Notes: generated from the sequence alone by a model not told the origin. A DNA stretch of 64,000 nucleotides from Amylibacter sp. SFDW26 (GCF_009184395.1 NZ_WEIC01000004.1:186001-250000), one strand, 5' to 3'. Numbered from the stretch's first letter, positions 8,664 to 18,117 are shown. Program-made: numbers and translations.

Positions 8664-9749
8664 TTATTGACCAGATTTTACCTTTGTCCACATACGCGTC
8701 ACGACACGCTGCAATTTGGCTGGATAAGGGCGTGCTGTGTACAAATTTTTCACAGTTTCATCATCAGGGTAAATCGCTGGATCGCCGATAACGTCTTCCT
8801 CTAATAATGGCTGAGATGCTTTGTTGCCATTTGCGAAGTAAACGTAGTTTGATGCGGCCGCCATGTTTTCTGCATCCATGATGAAGTTCAGGAACTTATG
8901 TGCTGCATCTGGGTTTGGCGCATCTGTTGGGATCGCCATTTGGTCGAACCACATCAAAGCACCTTCGGATGGTGCGTTATATGCAATCTCGACGCCGTTC
9001 TCTGCTTCAGCTGCGCGGTCGCGTGCTTGCAGAACATCACCAGACCAACCAACGGCTACACAGATGTCACCATTTGCAAGCGCGTTGATATATTCTGATG
9101 AGTGGAATTTTTGCACATATGGCGCAACAGCAGCCAATACAGGTTCTGCTTTTTTGATCACTTCTGGATCATGGCTGTCTGGGTTTTCGCCTAGATAGGC
9201 TAAGGTTGCTGGGATGATTTCTGTTGGTGCGTCCAGAATGTGAACGCCACAGCTGGCAAGTTTTTCCATGTTTGCAGGATCTAGTACGAGCGCCAATGAA
9301 CCGATAGGAGCATCATCCCCTAACACTTCTTTAACTTTACCAACATTTACACCAATGCCCGTTGTGCCCCACATATAGTTGATGGAATAAGCGTTACCTG
9401 GGTCGTATTGTTCTGTGCGGTTTTCAATCACATCCCACATGTTACCTTTGTTGGATAGCTTGCTTTTGTCTAATTTCTGGAAAGCACCCGCTGTGATTTG
9501 GCGTTGCAAGAAGTCACCTGTAGGAACAACAACATCGTAACCTGAGCTGCCCGCCAACATTTTTGTCTCTAGAACTTCGTTAGAGTCGAACACGTCATAG
9601 ATTAATTTAATACCTGTTTCAGTTTCGAATTTTGTGAGCAGTTCTTCATCAATATAGTCGGACCAGTTATAGACGCGTACCTCTTCTGCATTTGCTATAA
9701 CCGTGCTGGCCAGTAGGGCCGTAAGCATCGTAGTAATAGATCGTTTCAT
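8664..9749 (-). CDS. Polyamine-binding periplasmic protein (PotD/PotF type)
   Basis: 361 residues with a signal peptide (MKRSITTMLTALLASTVIANA, cleavage after residue 21). The mature start is typical of PotF/SpuD: EVRVYNWSDYIDEELLTKFETETGIK. Further family features are YDVVVPTGDFLQRQ, the NYMWGTTGIGVN segment, and a late WFDQMAIPTDAPN strand near the ligand site. It captures polyamines, probably putrescine-type given the aminotransferase next door, and delivers them to the ABC permeases. A GGGAG ribosome site precedes the ATG. It is the first gene of the operon; a palindromic operator lies 36 bp upstream. Confidence 0.94.
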   Translation of the reverse strand: MKRSITTMLTALLASTVIANAEEVRVYNWSDYIDEELLTKFETETGIKLIYDVFDSNEVLETKMLAGSSGYDVVVPTGDFLQRQITAGAFQKLDKSKLSNKGNMWDVIENRTEQYDPGNAYSINYMWGTTGIGVNVGKVKEVLGDDAPIGSLALVLDPANMEKLASCGVHILDAPTEIIPATLAYLGENPDSHDPEVIKKAEPVLAAVAPYVQKFHSSEYINALANGDICVAVGWSGDVLQARDRAAEAENGVEIAYNAPSEGALMWFDQMAIPTDAPNPDAAHKFLNFIMDAENMAAASNYVYFANGNKASQPLLEEDVIGDPAIYPDDETVKNLYTARPYPAKLQRVVTRMWTKVKSGQ

Positions 9750-9784
9750 TGTGTTCTCCCTAAATATTCGACTCGTTTTCCTTA

Positions 9785-9808
9785 AATTTGATCAAATCTT
9801 TGACCAAA
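9785..9808. promoter_or_regulatory. Candidate GntR operator upstream of the polyamine importer
   Basis: ATTTGATCAAAT (9786-9797) is a perfect 12-bp palindrome, followed 2 bp later by the near-palindrome TTTGACCAAA (9799-9808). The same core, TTTGATCAAA plus a TTTGAC half-site, occurs at 10557-10577 in front of the aminotransferase. The GntR gene lies between the two sites. The position suits control of the importer promoter. Binding by that regulator is inferred. Confidence 0.65.
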
Positions 9809-9917
9809 AGCAAGCTTTTGCTTATTATGATGATAAATGGAAAACGATAGAAACCAAGTTGAAAACAAGAAAACCGTCTAAAAGATAGACGCGTAAAAGA
9901 CTATTAAGAGGCTTACT

Positions 9918-10556
9918 TTGGCAACTAAAATACCAGTACATGAACAGGTTTACCGCAAATTACGTGAAATGATTTTGTACGGTGAATTGGCTCCAGGGCA
10001 AGCTGTGACAATTTACGGTTTAGTGGATGAATTAGATGTTGGCATGACGCCAGTACGTGAAGCCATTCGACGTTTAACAGCGGAAGGCGCGCTCGTCTTT
10101 CAAGGCAATCGCCGTGTTTGTTTACCCGACTTAGGGGCGCAAGACCTTGAGGATATCGCATTTGTAAGACGTAGCATTGAACCAAAGCTTGCGATGCAAG
10201 CAGCAGAAAATATAACGCCTGATGTTATTGAGAATATGAAAGCAATTGACGCCAAGCTGAATGACGCGATCGCAAAGGGGAATGTTCTGGATTATATGCG
10301 ATATAATCATCAATTTCATTTCACTCTATATGCAGAAGCGCAGTCTGAATTGCTACATTCTATGGTTTCAACTTTATGGCTTCGCTATGGTCCGCTTTAC
10401 CGCGTTATTTCTGGTCGCTGGGGTACGCAACAATTGGTAGATCGTCATGATGAAACAATTGCTGCTTTGTCCAACGGTGATGTCAAAGGGGTCGGAGATG
10501 CTATTTTGGCAGACATGGATCAAGGATTCGATATTGTTCGAAAGCTCTTTGATTAA
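9918..10556 (+). CDS. GntR-family transcriptional regulator (FCD/FadR subfamily)
   Basis: 212 residues starting at TTG, with AAGAGG 6-7 nt upstream and no ATG nearby. The winged helix (about residues 8-75: VYRKLREMILYGELAPGQ...GMTPVREAIRRL) is classical GntR. The remainder is an all-helical FCD ligand domain with the expected metal/ligand residues in 'RYNHQFHFTLY' and 'RHDETIAAL'. It is divergent from the importer and co-directional with the aminotransferase. Matching palindromes flank it on both sides, so it probably represses or activates both in response to a polyamine or its breakdown product. Confidence 0.92.
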   Translation: MATKIPVHEQVYRKLREMILYGELAPGQAVTIYGLVDELDVGMTPVREAIRRLTAEGALVFQGNRRVCLPDLGAQDLEDIAFVRRSIEPKLAMQAAENITPDVIENMKAIDAKLNDAIAKGNVLDYMRYNHQFHFTLYAEAQSELLHSMVSTLWLRYGPLYRVISGRWGTQQLVDRHDETIAALSNGDVKGVGDAILADMDQGFDIVRKLFD

Positions 10557-10577
10557 AATTTGATCAAATTATTTGAC
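10557..10577. promoter_or_regulatory. Candidate GntR operator upstream of the aminotransferase
   Basis: AATTTGATCAAATT (10557-10570) is a perfect 14-bp palindrome that directly follows the regulator's stop codon. A TTTGAC half-site starts at 10572. It shares its core with the site at 9785-9808. It lies 70 bp before the aminotransferase start, consistent with an operator for that gene. Confidence 0.65.
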
Positions 10578-10640
10578 GGACTCATTTCTTTAAGTTTAAG
10601 TCGTATTCAAATGAATGCAATTTAGCGATTAGAGGATACC

Positions 10641-12035
10641 ATGACATTAATCGATAATCACCTGCCGACTGCCGAGCTGCAAGCTTTGGATGCAGCACAT
10701 CATATACACCCTTTCACTGCTAATACTGCGCTGGGTAAAAAAGGAACGCGTGTTATCACGCAAGCAAGTGGTGTGTATCTAACAGATAGTGATGGTGAAC
10801 GCATTCTGGACGGAATGTCTGGTTTATGGTGTGTGAACATTGGGTATGGACGTAAAGAGCTAGCGGATGTCGCAAGCGCGCAAATGAACCAGCTTCCTTA
10901 TTATAACACGTTTTTTCAAACCAGCCATCCGCCTGTGATTGCATTGGCAGCACGGTTAGCTGAATTGATGCCAGGTGATTTGAATCATGTGTTTTTTGCG
11001 GGCTCAGGTTCTGAGGCGAATGATACAAACATTCGTATGGTACGCCATTATTGGGCACTTAAAGGGAAACCAACTAAGAAAACGATTATCAGTCGTAAGA
11101 ATGCTTATCATGGGTCTAGTATGGGCAGCGCAAGCTTGGGTGGGATGCAAGGGATGCATGCCCAAGGTGGTATGCCAATTCCCGACGTCACGCATATCGA
11201 TCAACCGCATTGGTATAGCGAAGGTGGGGATATGTCGCCTGAGGAATTTGGATTGCATTGTGCGCGCAAATTAGAGGCTGAAATCGATCGCTTGGGCGAA
11301 GATAATGTAGCTGCGTTTATTGCTGAGCCAATTCAAGGGGCAGGGGCCGTTATTATCCCTGCGGAAACGTATTGGCCTGAGATACAACGTATCTGTGATG
11401 AACGTGAAATTTTGCTTATTGCGGATGAGGTGATTTGCGGTTTCGGACGAACAGGCAATTGGTTTGGTAGTGATACCTTCAATATCAGCCCTGACATCAT
11501 GACAATCGCGAAGGGATTAAGTTCTGGTTACTTACCTATTGGCGGCTCTGTGGTTACTGATGAGATTGCAGAAGTAATAGGTTCTGATGAATTTAATCAT
11601 GGTTACACATATTCTGGTCATCCCGTTGCATGTGCCGTTGCATTGGAAAATCTACGTATTCTGGAAGAAGAGAAAATTGTCGATTATGCACGTGATGATA
11701 TCGGGCCTTATTTACAAAAGAAGTGGATGGCTTTGGCTGATCATGCATTGGTTGGTGAAGCGCGCATGACTGGTATGATGGGGGCAATTGAGCTTTCGCC
11801 TGACAAAGTTAACCGTGCAGCTTTTGCTAGTGATAAAGGAACTGTAGGTTTTATCGCTCGCGAACATTCGTTTGGTAATAATTTAATCATGCGCCACGTC
11901 GGAGACGCGATGATCATATGCCCGCCCTTGGTTTTATCGCATGATGAGGCAGACATTCTTGTTGATCGCGCCGTTAAAACATTGGATCAAACGCATAAAT
12001 ATTTAAAGAAAAATGGTATGATGGTTTCTGCTTAG
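10641..12035 (+). CDS. Class III aminotransferase, putrescine/polyamine-pyruvate type (SpuC-like)
   Basis: 464 residues, PLP fold type I, omega-transaminase group. Visible are the small-substrate loop (MSGLWCVNIGYGRKELADVA), the phosphate-binding GSGSEANDTNIRM, the ADEVICGFGRTG segment with the PLP-contacting Asp, and the Schiff-base lysine in MTIAKGLSSGYLPIGG. SpuC-like enzymes move the amino group of putrescine or similar diamines to pyruvate. That reading is favoured by the adjacent importer and shared operator, but beta-alanine- or taurine-type substrates are possible for this family. An AGAGGATACC ribosome region precedes the ATG. Confidence 0.9.
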   Translation: MTLIDNHLPTAELQALDAAHHIHPFTANTALGKKGTRVITQASGVYLTDSDGERILDGMSGLWCVNIGYGRKELADVASAQMNQLPYYNTFFQTSHPPVIALAARLAELMPGDLNHVFFAGSGSEANDTNIRMVRHYWALKGKPTKKTIISRKNAYHGSSMGSASLGGMQGMHAQGGMPIPDVTHIDQPHWYSEGGDMSPEEFGLHCARKLEAEIDRLGEDNVAAFIAEPIQGAGAVIIPAETYWPEIQRICDEREILLIADEVICGFGRTGNWFGSDTFNISPDIMTIAKGLSSGYLPIGGSVVTDEIAEVIGSDEFNHGYTYSGHPVACAVALENLRILEEEKIVDYARDDIGPYLQKKWMALADHALVGEARMTGMMGAIELSPDKVNRAAFASDKGTVGFIAREHSFGNNLIMRHVGDAMIICPPLVLSHDEADILVDRAVKTLDQTHKYLKKNGMMVSA

Positions 12036-12209
12036 TCAGGTTTCTGTTGGTTCAGTAAAGATTTTATATGAATTTGACCTATCGGAAACTTTTTACCTAG
12101 TAGTTCTTCGGAGTTGACCATCTAGGCGACGTATTTTTACACGGCAGCTATCGTGCAGTCGTGTAATTTATGTTTTAAGAACACGATTCTTTCATTTTTT
12201 GGGGACCCC
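12036..12209 (+). other. Intergenic region before pyruvate carboxylase
   Basis: 174 bp. It contains an imperfect hairpin (ACACG 12139-12143 with CGTGT 12160-12164, inner GCA/TGC) and a TTGACC hexamer at 12113-12118. No convincing -10 hexamer follows the latter at normal spacing. I see no gene. Confidence 0.4.
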
Positions 12210-15200
12210 ATGACTGATTTTTCTAAGATACTGATCGCCAACCGTGGTGAGATTGCCATTCGTATCATGCGCGCAGCGAATGAGATGGGCAAAAAGACGG
12301 TAGCTATTTATGCGGAGGAAGACAAATTAGGTCTTCATCGTTTCAAAGCGGACGAAGCTTATCGTATCGGTGAAGGTATGGGGCCAGTTGCGGCTTACCT
12401 AAGTATCGAAGAAATTATTCGTGTGGCGAAGATGTCAGGTGCGGATGCGATCCACCCTGGATATGGTTTGTTGTCAGAAAACCCTGACTTTGTTGATGCT
12501 TGTACCGATGCGGGTATCAAGTTCATTGGCCCGAAAGCAGAAACAATGCGCAAGTTGGGTGATAAAGCCTCTGCTCGTCGTGTTGCGATGGAAGCGGGTG
12601 TTCCTGTTGTGCCAGCAACAGAAGTTTTGCCTGATGATATGGATGAAGTGCGCCGCATGGCGGATGAAGTTGGTTACCCATTCATGCTGAAAGCCTCATG
12701 GGGCGGCGGTGGTCGCGGTATGCGTCCGATTATGTCAGCTGATGAGCTTGAAGAAAAAGTATTAGAAGGTCGTCGTGAAGCAGAAGCAGCATTTGGTAAC
12801 GGTGAAGGTTACCTTGAACGCCTTGTGCGCCGCGCGCGCCACGTAGAAGTTCAAATTCTTGGTGACAGCCACGGTGAAATTTACCACCTTTATGAGCGTG
12901 ATTGTTCGGTACAGCGCCGTAACCAAAAAGTTGTGGAACGTGCGCCAGCGCCATATCTGAGCGAAGAGCAACGTGCAGAGATTTGTGCTTTGGGTCGCAA
13001 GATTTGTGCGCACGTTGGTTATGAATGTGCAGGTACTGTTGAATTCCTAATGGATATGGACACAAATGAGTTCTTCTTTATCGAAGTGAACCCACGTGTT
13101 CAGGTTGAGCATACTGTGACAGAAGAAGTCACAGGCATCGATATCGTTCGCTCACAAATCTTGATTGCAGAAGGCAAAACATTGGCAGAGGCCACTGGTA
13201 AAGCGTCACAAGATGCGATCAGTCTGAATGGCCACGCGCTGCAAACACGCATCACTACAGAAGACCCACAAAATAACTTCATCCCTGACTATGGCCGTAT
13301 CTCGGCTTATCGTTCTGCGACAGGTATGGGGGTGCGTTTGGATGGCGGCACAGCATATTCTGGTGCGGTTATCACGCGGTATTATGACAGCCTGTTGGTG
13401 AAAATCACATGTTCTGGTCCAACACCAGAAGCAGCGATTGCACGTATGGATCGTGCGCTGCGCGAATTCCGTATTCGTGGCGTCTCTACAAACATTGCGT
13501 TTGTGATCAATTTGCTGAAGCATCCAACATTCTTGGATTACAGCTATACAACCAAGTTTATTGATGATGCGACAAGCGATCTGTTTAACTTTAAACCGCG
13601 CCGTGACCGTGCAACGAAGATTTTGAAATACATTGCTGACATCACAGTGAATGGTCACCCTGATGTTGAAGGCCGCCCAATGCCTGATATGTATGCTAAG
13701 GCGCCAAAATCTCCTGCAAATCGTGCGGATACACCAGCCTATGGTACGCGTAACTTGCTAGAGGAAAAAGGCCCGCAAGCGGTTGCTGATTGGATGTCTG
13801 AGCAAAAGCAATTGTTGATCACAGATACAACAATGCGCGATGGTCACCAATCTTTGTTGGCAACACGTATGCGCAGTTTCGATATGATCGAAGCAGCGGA
13901 TACTTATGCACACAACTTACCACAACTATTTTCAATGGAATGTTGGGGCGGTGCTACGTTTGATGTAGCTTATCGTTTCTTGCAAGAATGCCCATGGCAG
14001 CGTTTGCGTGATTTGCGTGCAAAGATGCCAAACTTGATGAGCCAGATGTTGTTGCGTGCCAGCAATGGTGTGGGGTATACGAACTATCCTGATAACGTTG
14101 TACAAGAGTTTGTACGCCAAGCGGCGGAGACGGGTGTGGACGTGTTCCGCGTGTTCGACAGCTTGAACTGGGTTGAAAACATGCGCGTGGCAATGGACGC
14201 CGTTGTTGAAAACGGCAAGGTTTGTGAAGGTACTGTTTGTTATACAGGTGACATTCTTGACCCGAACCGTTCAAAATATGATCTGAAATACTATGTTCAG
14301 ATGGGTAAAGACCTGAAAGCGGCTGGCGCACATGTTCTTGGTTTGAAAGACATGGCAGGTTTGTTGAAACCTGCCTCTGCACGCATTTTGGTAAAAGCGT
14401 TGAAAGAAGAGGTTGGTTTGCCAATCCATTTCCACACACATGACACATCAGGTATTGCGGCTGCGACTATTCTTGCTGCTGCGGATGCAGGTGTTGATGC
14501 TGTGGATGCAGCAATGGACGCGTTTTCTGGCGGTACATCGCAACCATGTTTGGGTTCAATCGTGGAAGCATTGCGCAATACAGATCGTGATACGGGGCTG
14601 GACATTGAAGCGGTTCGTGAAATCTCTGATTATTGGGAACATGTTCGGGCTCAATACGCGGCGTTCGAAAGCGGTTTGCCGGCACCAGCTTCAGAAGTTT
14701 ACTTGCACGAAATGCCAGGCGGTCAGTATACAAATCTGAAAGCACAGGCACGTAGTCTTGGCCTTGAAGAACGTTGGCCAACTGTTGCGAAGACATATGC
14801 CGAAGTGAACCAAATGTTTGGTGACATCGTGAAGGTGACACCAAGTTCAAAAGTTGTAGGCGACATGGCTTTGATGATGGTCACACAAGATTTGACACGC
14901 GAAGAAGTGGAAGATCCGAAAGTGGATGTGGCATTCCCTGATAGTGTGATCGACATGATGAAGGGTAATTTGGGTCAACCTCCAGGTGGTTTCCCTGATA
15001 AGTTTGTTTCTAAAGTACTAAAAGGTGAGAAGCCTGAAACATCGCGCCCAGGTGAGCATTTAAAACCGCTTGATTTGGAAGCTGCACGTAAAGAACTGTC
15101 TGGTCTATTAGATGGCGAAACCGTGGATGATGAAGATCTGAATGGTTACTTGATGTATCCGAAAGTCTTTACCGATTACATGGCACGCCATGCTGAATAC

Positions 15201-15659
15201 GGCCCTGTTCGTACACTGCCGACCAAAACATTCTTCTATGGTATGGAAGCTGGTGAAGAAATCAGCGCTGAAATTGATCCAGGTAAGACGCTTGAGATTT
15301 TGATGCAGGCTGTCGGTGAAACAGATGATGCAGGTGATGCACGTGTGTTCTTTGAACTTAATGGTCAACCACGTACTGTGCGTGTGCCAAACCGTAAAGT
15401 TGCTGCAACTACGCAGAAACGCGCACAGGCTGAAGCAGGCAACGATGCACACGTAGGCGCGCCAATGCCAGGTGTGATTTCAAGTGTAGTTGTCAAAGCA
15501 GGTCAAGAAGTTAAGCAAGGTGATTTGCTATGTACTATCGAAGCCATGAAAATGGAAACAGGGATTGCTGCGGAACAAGATGGTGTTGTGAAAGCAGTTC
15601 ATGCACCAGCTGGTAGCCAAGTAGATGCAAAAGACCTGTTGATTGAATTCGAGGCATAA
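12210..15659 (+). CDS. pyc: Pyruvate carboxylase
   Basis: 1149-residue single-chain enzyme, the usual length. Domains in order: biotin carboxylase (1-450; ATP-grasp loop SWGGGGRGMR, FIEVNPRVQVEHTVTEEVTGID), carboxyltransferase (about 530-800; TTMRDGHQSLLATRMR, metal site HFHTHDTSG), allosteric linker, and a C-terminal biotin carrier with EAMKMET, whose Lys is biotinylated. It makes oxaloacetate from pyruvate and bicarbonate to refill the TCA cycle. The ATG at 12210 is preceded by GGGGA; the frame extends upstream, but that part has no family similarity. The phosphoesterase follows 2 bp after the stop. Confidence 0.97.
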   Translation: MTDFSKILIANRGEIAIRIMRAANEMGKKTVAIYAEEDKLGLHRFKADEAYRIGEGMGPVAAYLSIEEIIRVAKMSGADAIHPGYGLLSENPDFVDACTDAGIKFIGPKAETMRKLGDKASARRVAMEAGVPVVPATEVLPDDMDEVRRMADEVGYPFMLKASWGGGGRGMRPIMSADELEEKVLEGRREAEAAFGNGEGYLERLVRRARHVEVQILGDSHGEIYHLYERDCSVQRRNQKVVERAPAPYLSEEQRAEICALGRKICAHVGYECAGTVEFLMDMDTNEFFFIEVNPRVQVEHTVTEEVTGIDIVRSQILIAEGKTLAEATGKASQDAISLNGHALQTRITTEDPQNNFIPDYGRISAYRSATGMGVRLDGGTAYSGAVITRYYDSLLVKITCSGPTPEAAIARMDRALREFRIRGVSTNIAFVINLLKHPTFLDYSYTTKFIDDATSDLFNFKPRRDRATKILKYIADITVNGHPDVEGRPMPDMYAKAPKSPANRADTPAYGTRNLLEEKGPQAVADWMSEQKQLLITDTTMRDGHQSLLATRMRSFDMIEAADTYAHNLPQLFSMECWGGATFDVAYRFLQECPWQRLRDLRAKMPNLMSQMLLRASNGVGYTNYPDNVVQEFVRQAAETGVDVFRVFDSLNWVENMRVAMDAVVENGKVCEGTVCYTGDILDPNRSKYDLKYYVQMGKDLKAAGAHVLGLKDMAGLLKPASARILVKALKEEVGLPIHFHTHDTSGIAAATILAAADAGVDAVDAAMDAFSGGTSQPCLGSIVEALRNTDRDTGLDIEAVREISDYWEHVRAQYAAFESGLPAPASEVYLHEMPGGQYTNLKAQARSLGLEERWPTVAKTYAEVNQMFGDIVKVTPSSKVVGDMALMMVTQDLTREEVEDPKVDVAFPDSVIDMMKGNLGQPPGGFPDKFVSKVLKGEKPETSRPGEHLKPLDLEAARKELSGLLDGETVDDEDLNGYLMYPKVFTDYMARHAEYGPVRTLPTKTFFYGMEAGEEISAEIDPGKTLEILMQAVGETDDAGDARVFFELNGQPRTVRVPNRKVAATTQKRAQAEAGNDAHVGAPMPGVISSVVVKAGQEVKQGDLLCTIEAMKMETGIAAEQDGVVKAVHAPAGSQVDAKDLLIEFEA

Positions 15660-15661
15660 AA

Positions 15662-16474
15662 ATGAAAAAATTGCTGGCCTTTACTGACTTACACATCAGG
15701 GCCAGCAATATCATTGGTTTGGACCCTGTTGAGCGATTCAAAGAGGGGTTGGCACACTCTTTGGCTCATCATTCAGATGCTGAAGGTATCGTCCTTATGG
15801 GGGATTTAACTCATAGTGGCACGGTTTCTGAATACGAGCTTTTGAAATCATTATTAATGGGTATTGAACTGCCTATTATTTTCATGATGGGCAATCATGA
15901 TAGGCGTGATGCGTTTATGCAGGTATTTCCTGATGCTGTTTTGGATGGCAATGGTTTTGTGCAATCGAAACGTAATATCGGGGGTTGGCATTTTATCACT
16001 TTAGATAGCTTGGATGGACCACCTTACCCAGACAAACAACATTCAGGCCGTCTATGTGATGATCGGTTAACTTGGTTATCTGATGCTTTAAGGCAAGCAT
16101 CAGACAAACCTGTGGTTCTCTTTATACATCATCCTCTCGGGGATGTTGGTTTCCCTGGAATGGATGATATAAAATTGACCAATGCGGATGATGTATTGGC
16201 ATTGATAAATCATCACCAAATGCCCGTGCATGTCGTTGCAGGACACGTTCACCGTACGATTTCAGGAATGTGGTCTGGTGTGCCTTATACGATCTTTAAA
16301 AGTCCATGCCATCAACAACCGCTGGACTTTACGATTGCGAATTCGTCTTTGGCTGTTGATGAACCGGGTGCTTATGGTTTGCTGATATTTGATGAGGGTA
16401 ATTTGATCATTCACAGTGAGGATTTTGGGATCGCACAACGCGATATACCCCCTGATCCCGATGTAGATGGGTGA
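15662..16474 (+). CDS. Metallophosphoesterase (Icc/CpdA-like cyclic-nucleotide phosphodiesterase family)
   Basis: 270 residues with the complete calcineurin-like motif series: DLHIR (residue ~8), GDLTHSG, GNHDRR, HHPLG and GHVHRT. These are the ligands of a two-metal site. The layout matches class III cAMP phosphodiesterases and GpdQ-type glycerophosphodiesterases, and the true substrate is not decided by sequence. It starts 2 bp after pyc, so it is probably cotranscribed and possibly translationally coupled. Confidence 0.85.
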   Translation: MKKLLAFTDLHIRASNIIGLDPVERFKEGLAHSLAHHSDAEGIVLMGDLTHSGTVSEYELLKSLLMGIELPIIFMMGNHDRRDAFMQVFPDAVLDGNGFVQSKRNIGGWHFITLDSLDGPPYPDKQHSGRLCDDRLTWLSDALRQASDKPVVLFIHHPLGDVGFPGMDDIKLTNADDVLALINHHQMPVHVVAGHVHRTISGMWSGVPYTIFKSPCHQQPLDFTIANSSLAVDEPGAYGLLIFDEGNLIIHSEDFGIAQRDIPPDPDVDG

Positions 16475-16480
16475 CAAAAA

Positions 16481-16498
16481 AGGGGCTTTTTAGCCCCC
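16481..16498 (-). terminator. Intrinsic terminator of the phosphate transporter gene
   Basis: The stem GGGGCT/AGCCCC (16482-16487 with 16492-16497) is followed on the minus strand by TTTTTTG, 24 bp past the transporter's stop. It also lies just after the plus-strand phosphoesterase, where the T-run is poorer. Confidence 0.75.
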
Positions 16499-16521
16499 TT
16501 AGGATTTCAATTCTGTAGCGC

Positions 16522-18006
16522 TCAGGCGAATGCGTTTAGAATTAGGAATATACTTGCTGATAGCAAAGCTGCTGCTGGTACAGTGATAACCCAAGCTGCA
16601 ATGATAGTCATGAAGTGTGATCTACGAACCAATTTACGATGCTTACGTTTACCTTGCTCTTTTTTCTCAGCTTCAGTTGCCACAATTTTTTCAACTTTTG
16701 AGTTGTTTGTCGTGATGCGCCAATGTGCTTCGCGGAAAAAACCTACGCCAAATACTGCGCCAACTGCGATATGTGTAGAGCTTACTGGCAGTCCTAACCA
16801 AGAAGCAATGATCACTGTGATAGCAGCTGAAAGTGCCACACAATAAGCGCGCAAAGGATTCAGTTTTGTGATTTGTTCGCCAACCATTCTAATTAGCTTA
16901 GGGCCAAAAAGAAGAAGGCCGAACGATAAACCAAAGGCACCTACAGCCATGACCCAAATTGGGATAGATACTTTTGTAAGAACATCACCAGCTTCTGCCG
17001 TATGCACGATGGCGGCCAACGGGCCTACTGCATTTGCGACGTCGTTTGCGCCATGCGCAAAAGACAAAAGAGCAGCTGCAAAGATCAAAGGGATTTTGAA
17101 AAGTTCACGAACGCTTTTCTTTGTATTTTCTTTGCCATCAGACTGACGACGAATAAGAGGTCGTGTGATGAAGTAAGTTGCTGCAAAGGCAAACGCACCA
17201 ATGAGGAGAGCTGTTTGTAGATCAATCTTAATGATCTTCTTTAAGCCTTTCACTGCAAGGTATGCTGAAAAAGCACCTGCCATGATCGCGATAAGTACAG
17301 GAACCCAACGGCGTGCAGCAGCAATTTTGTCTTGCTTGTCGGATACTTTTGATTTGATAAACCATAAGAATAGAGCCGCAACGATGCCGCCTAGTAGAGG
17401 TGAAATTACCCAGCTGGCAGCTATTTTGCCCATTGTTGGCCAATTCACCGCTGCAAAACCTGCAGCTGCGATACCTGCGCCCATGACGCCACCTACGACT
17501 GAGTGAGTTGTCGAAACGGGTGCGCCGATCCATGTGGCTAAATTTACCCAAAGTGCAGCAGATAACAGAGCGGCAAACATCGCCCAGATAAAGATTTGAG
17601 GATTGCTTACATAAGTTGGATCAATAATGCCTTTTGATATGGTGCCAACAACGTCGCCGCCCGCAAGAAGTGCACCCGCACTTTCAAATATGGCTGCAAT
17701 TATCAATGCGCCGACCATAGAGAGAGCATTAGAGCCAACAGCTGGACCTACGTTGTTTGCAACATCATTCGCACCAATGTTCAATGCCATATAGGCCCCA
17801 ACAGCGGTTGCCGCAACGATAAGATACGTTTCAGAATTCCATCCGAATGACAGGCTGGCAATCAAACCTGCTAATAAAATAAATGCACCAGCAATGCTTG
17901 GTGCAACGAATGGTCTGCGTGTGGCTAGATTAGCTTGTTCTAGATTTACGCGACTTCTGAGATCTCTATCCAGCGTTTTGTTCGGGCGTGGATTTTTAGA
18001 TGCCAT
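16522..18006 (-). CDS. Inorganic phosphate transporter, PitA/PiT family
   Basis: 494 residues with about ten hydrophobic segments. The two PiT signature repeats are present: GANDVANNVGPAVGS near residue 85 and GANDVANAVGPLAAI near residue 330. The paired G-x-PVSTTHSVVG and GLPVSSTHIAVG segments are also present. It is a low-affinity proton- or sodium-coupled phosphate importer of the inner membrane. Four PhoB-type half-sites lie 72-111 bp upstream. In Sinorhizobium, PhoB represses pit, so repression under phosphate starvation is as likely as activation. It is followed by a good terminator and divergent from the LpxR-like gene. Confidence 0.93.
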   Translation of the reverse strand: MASKNPRPNKTLDRDLRSRVNLEQANLATRRPFVAPSIAGAFILLAGLIASLSFGWNSETYLIVAATAVGAYMALNIGANDVANNVGPAVGSNALSMVGALIIAAIFESAGALLAGGDVVGTISKGIIDPTYVSNPQIFIWAMFAALLSAALWVNLATWIGAPVSTTHSVVGGVMGAGIAAAGFAAVNWPTMGKIAASWVISPLLGGIVAALFLWFIKSKVSDKQDKIAAARRWVPVLIAIMAGAFSAYLAVKGLKKIIKIDLQTALLIGAFAFAATYFITRPLIRRQSDGKENTKKSVRELFKIPLIFAAALLSFAHGANDVANAVGPLAAIVHTAEAGDVLTKVSIPIWVMAVGAFGLSFGLLLFGPKLIRMVGEQITKLNPLRAYCVALSAAITVIIASWLGLPVSSTHIAVGAVFGVGFFREAHWRITTNNSKVEKIVATEAEKKEQGKRKHRKLVRRSHFMTIIAAWVITVPAAALLSASIFLILNAFA

Positions 18007-18077
18007 GCTGCGAATTCCTTTTTTGACTTACTATTTTAGTAAGATTTCCCCTATAGAATCACACGAATGAATGATTC

Positions 18078-18117
18078 TTGACGTTTGTATGACACTTACG
18101 TAACAGTTTTGTAACGG
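18078..18117 (-). promoter_or_regulatory. Array of four PhoB half-sites (Pho box)
   Basis: Read on the minus strand, four 7-mers recur at exact 11-bp steps: CCGTTAC (18111-18117), CTGTTAC (18100-18106), GTGTCAT (18089-18095), ACGTCAA (18078-18084). The PhoB consensus is repeated CTGTCAT with a 4-bp AT-rich spacer, and the spacers here are AAAA, GTAA and ACAA. A possible -10 (TTCTAT) follows the last repeat at near-normal distance. The array also lies upstream of the divergent LpxR-like gene. Confidence 0.7.

Noticed and set aside
9808-9823. AAGCAA-GCTT-TTGCTT hairpin beside the importer operator considered as a third GntR site
   Set aside because: It lacks the TTTGATCAAA core and does not recur before the aminotransferase.
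12113-12141. TTGACC plus downstream TTACAC as a promoter for pyruvate carboxylase
   Set aside because: The -10 hexamer matches the consensus at too few positions to list.
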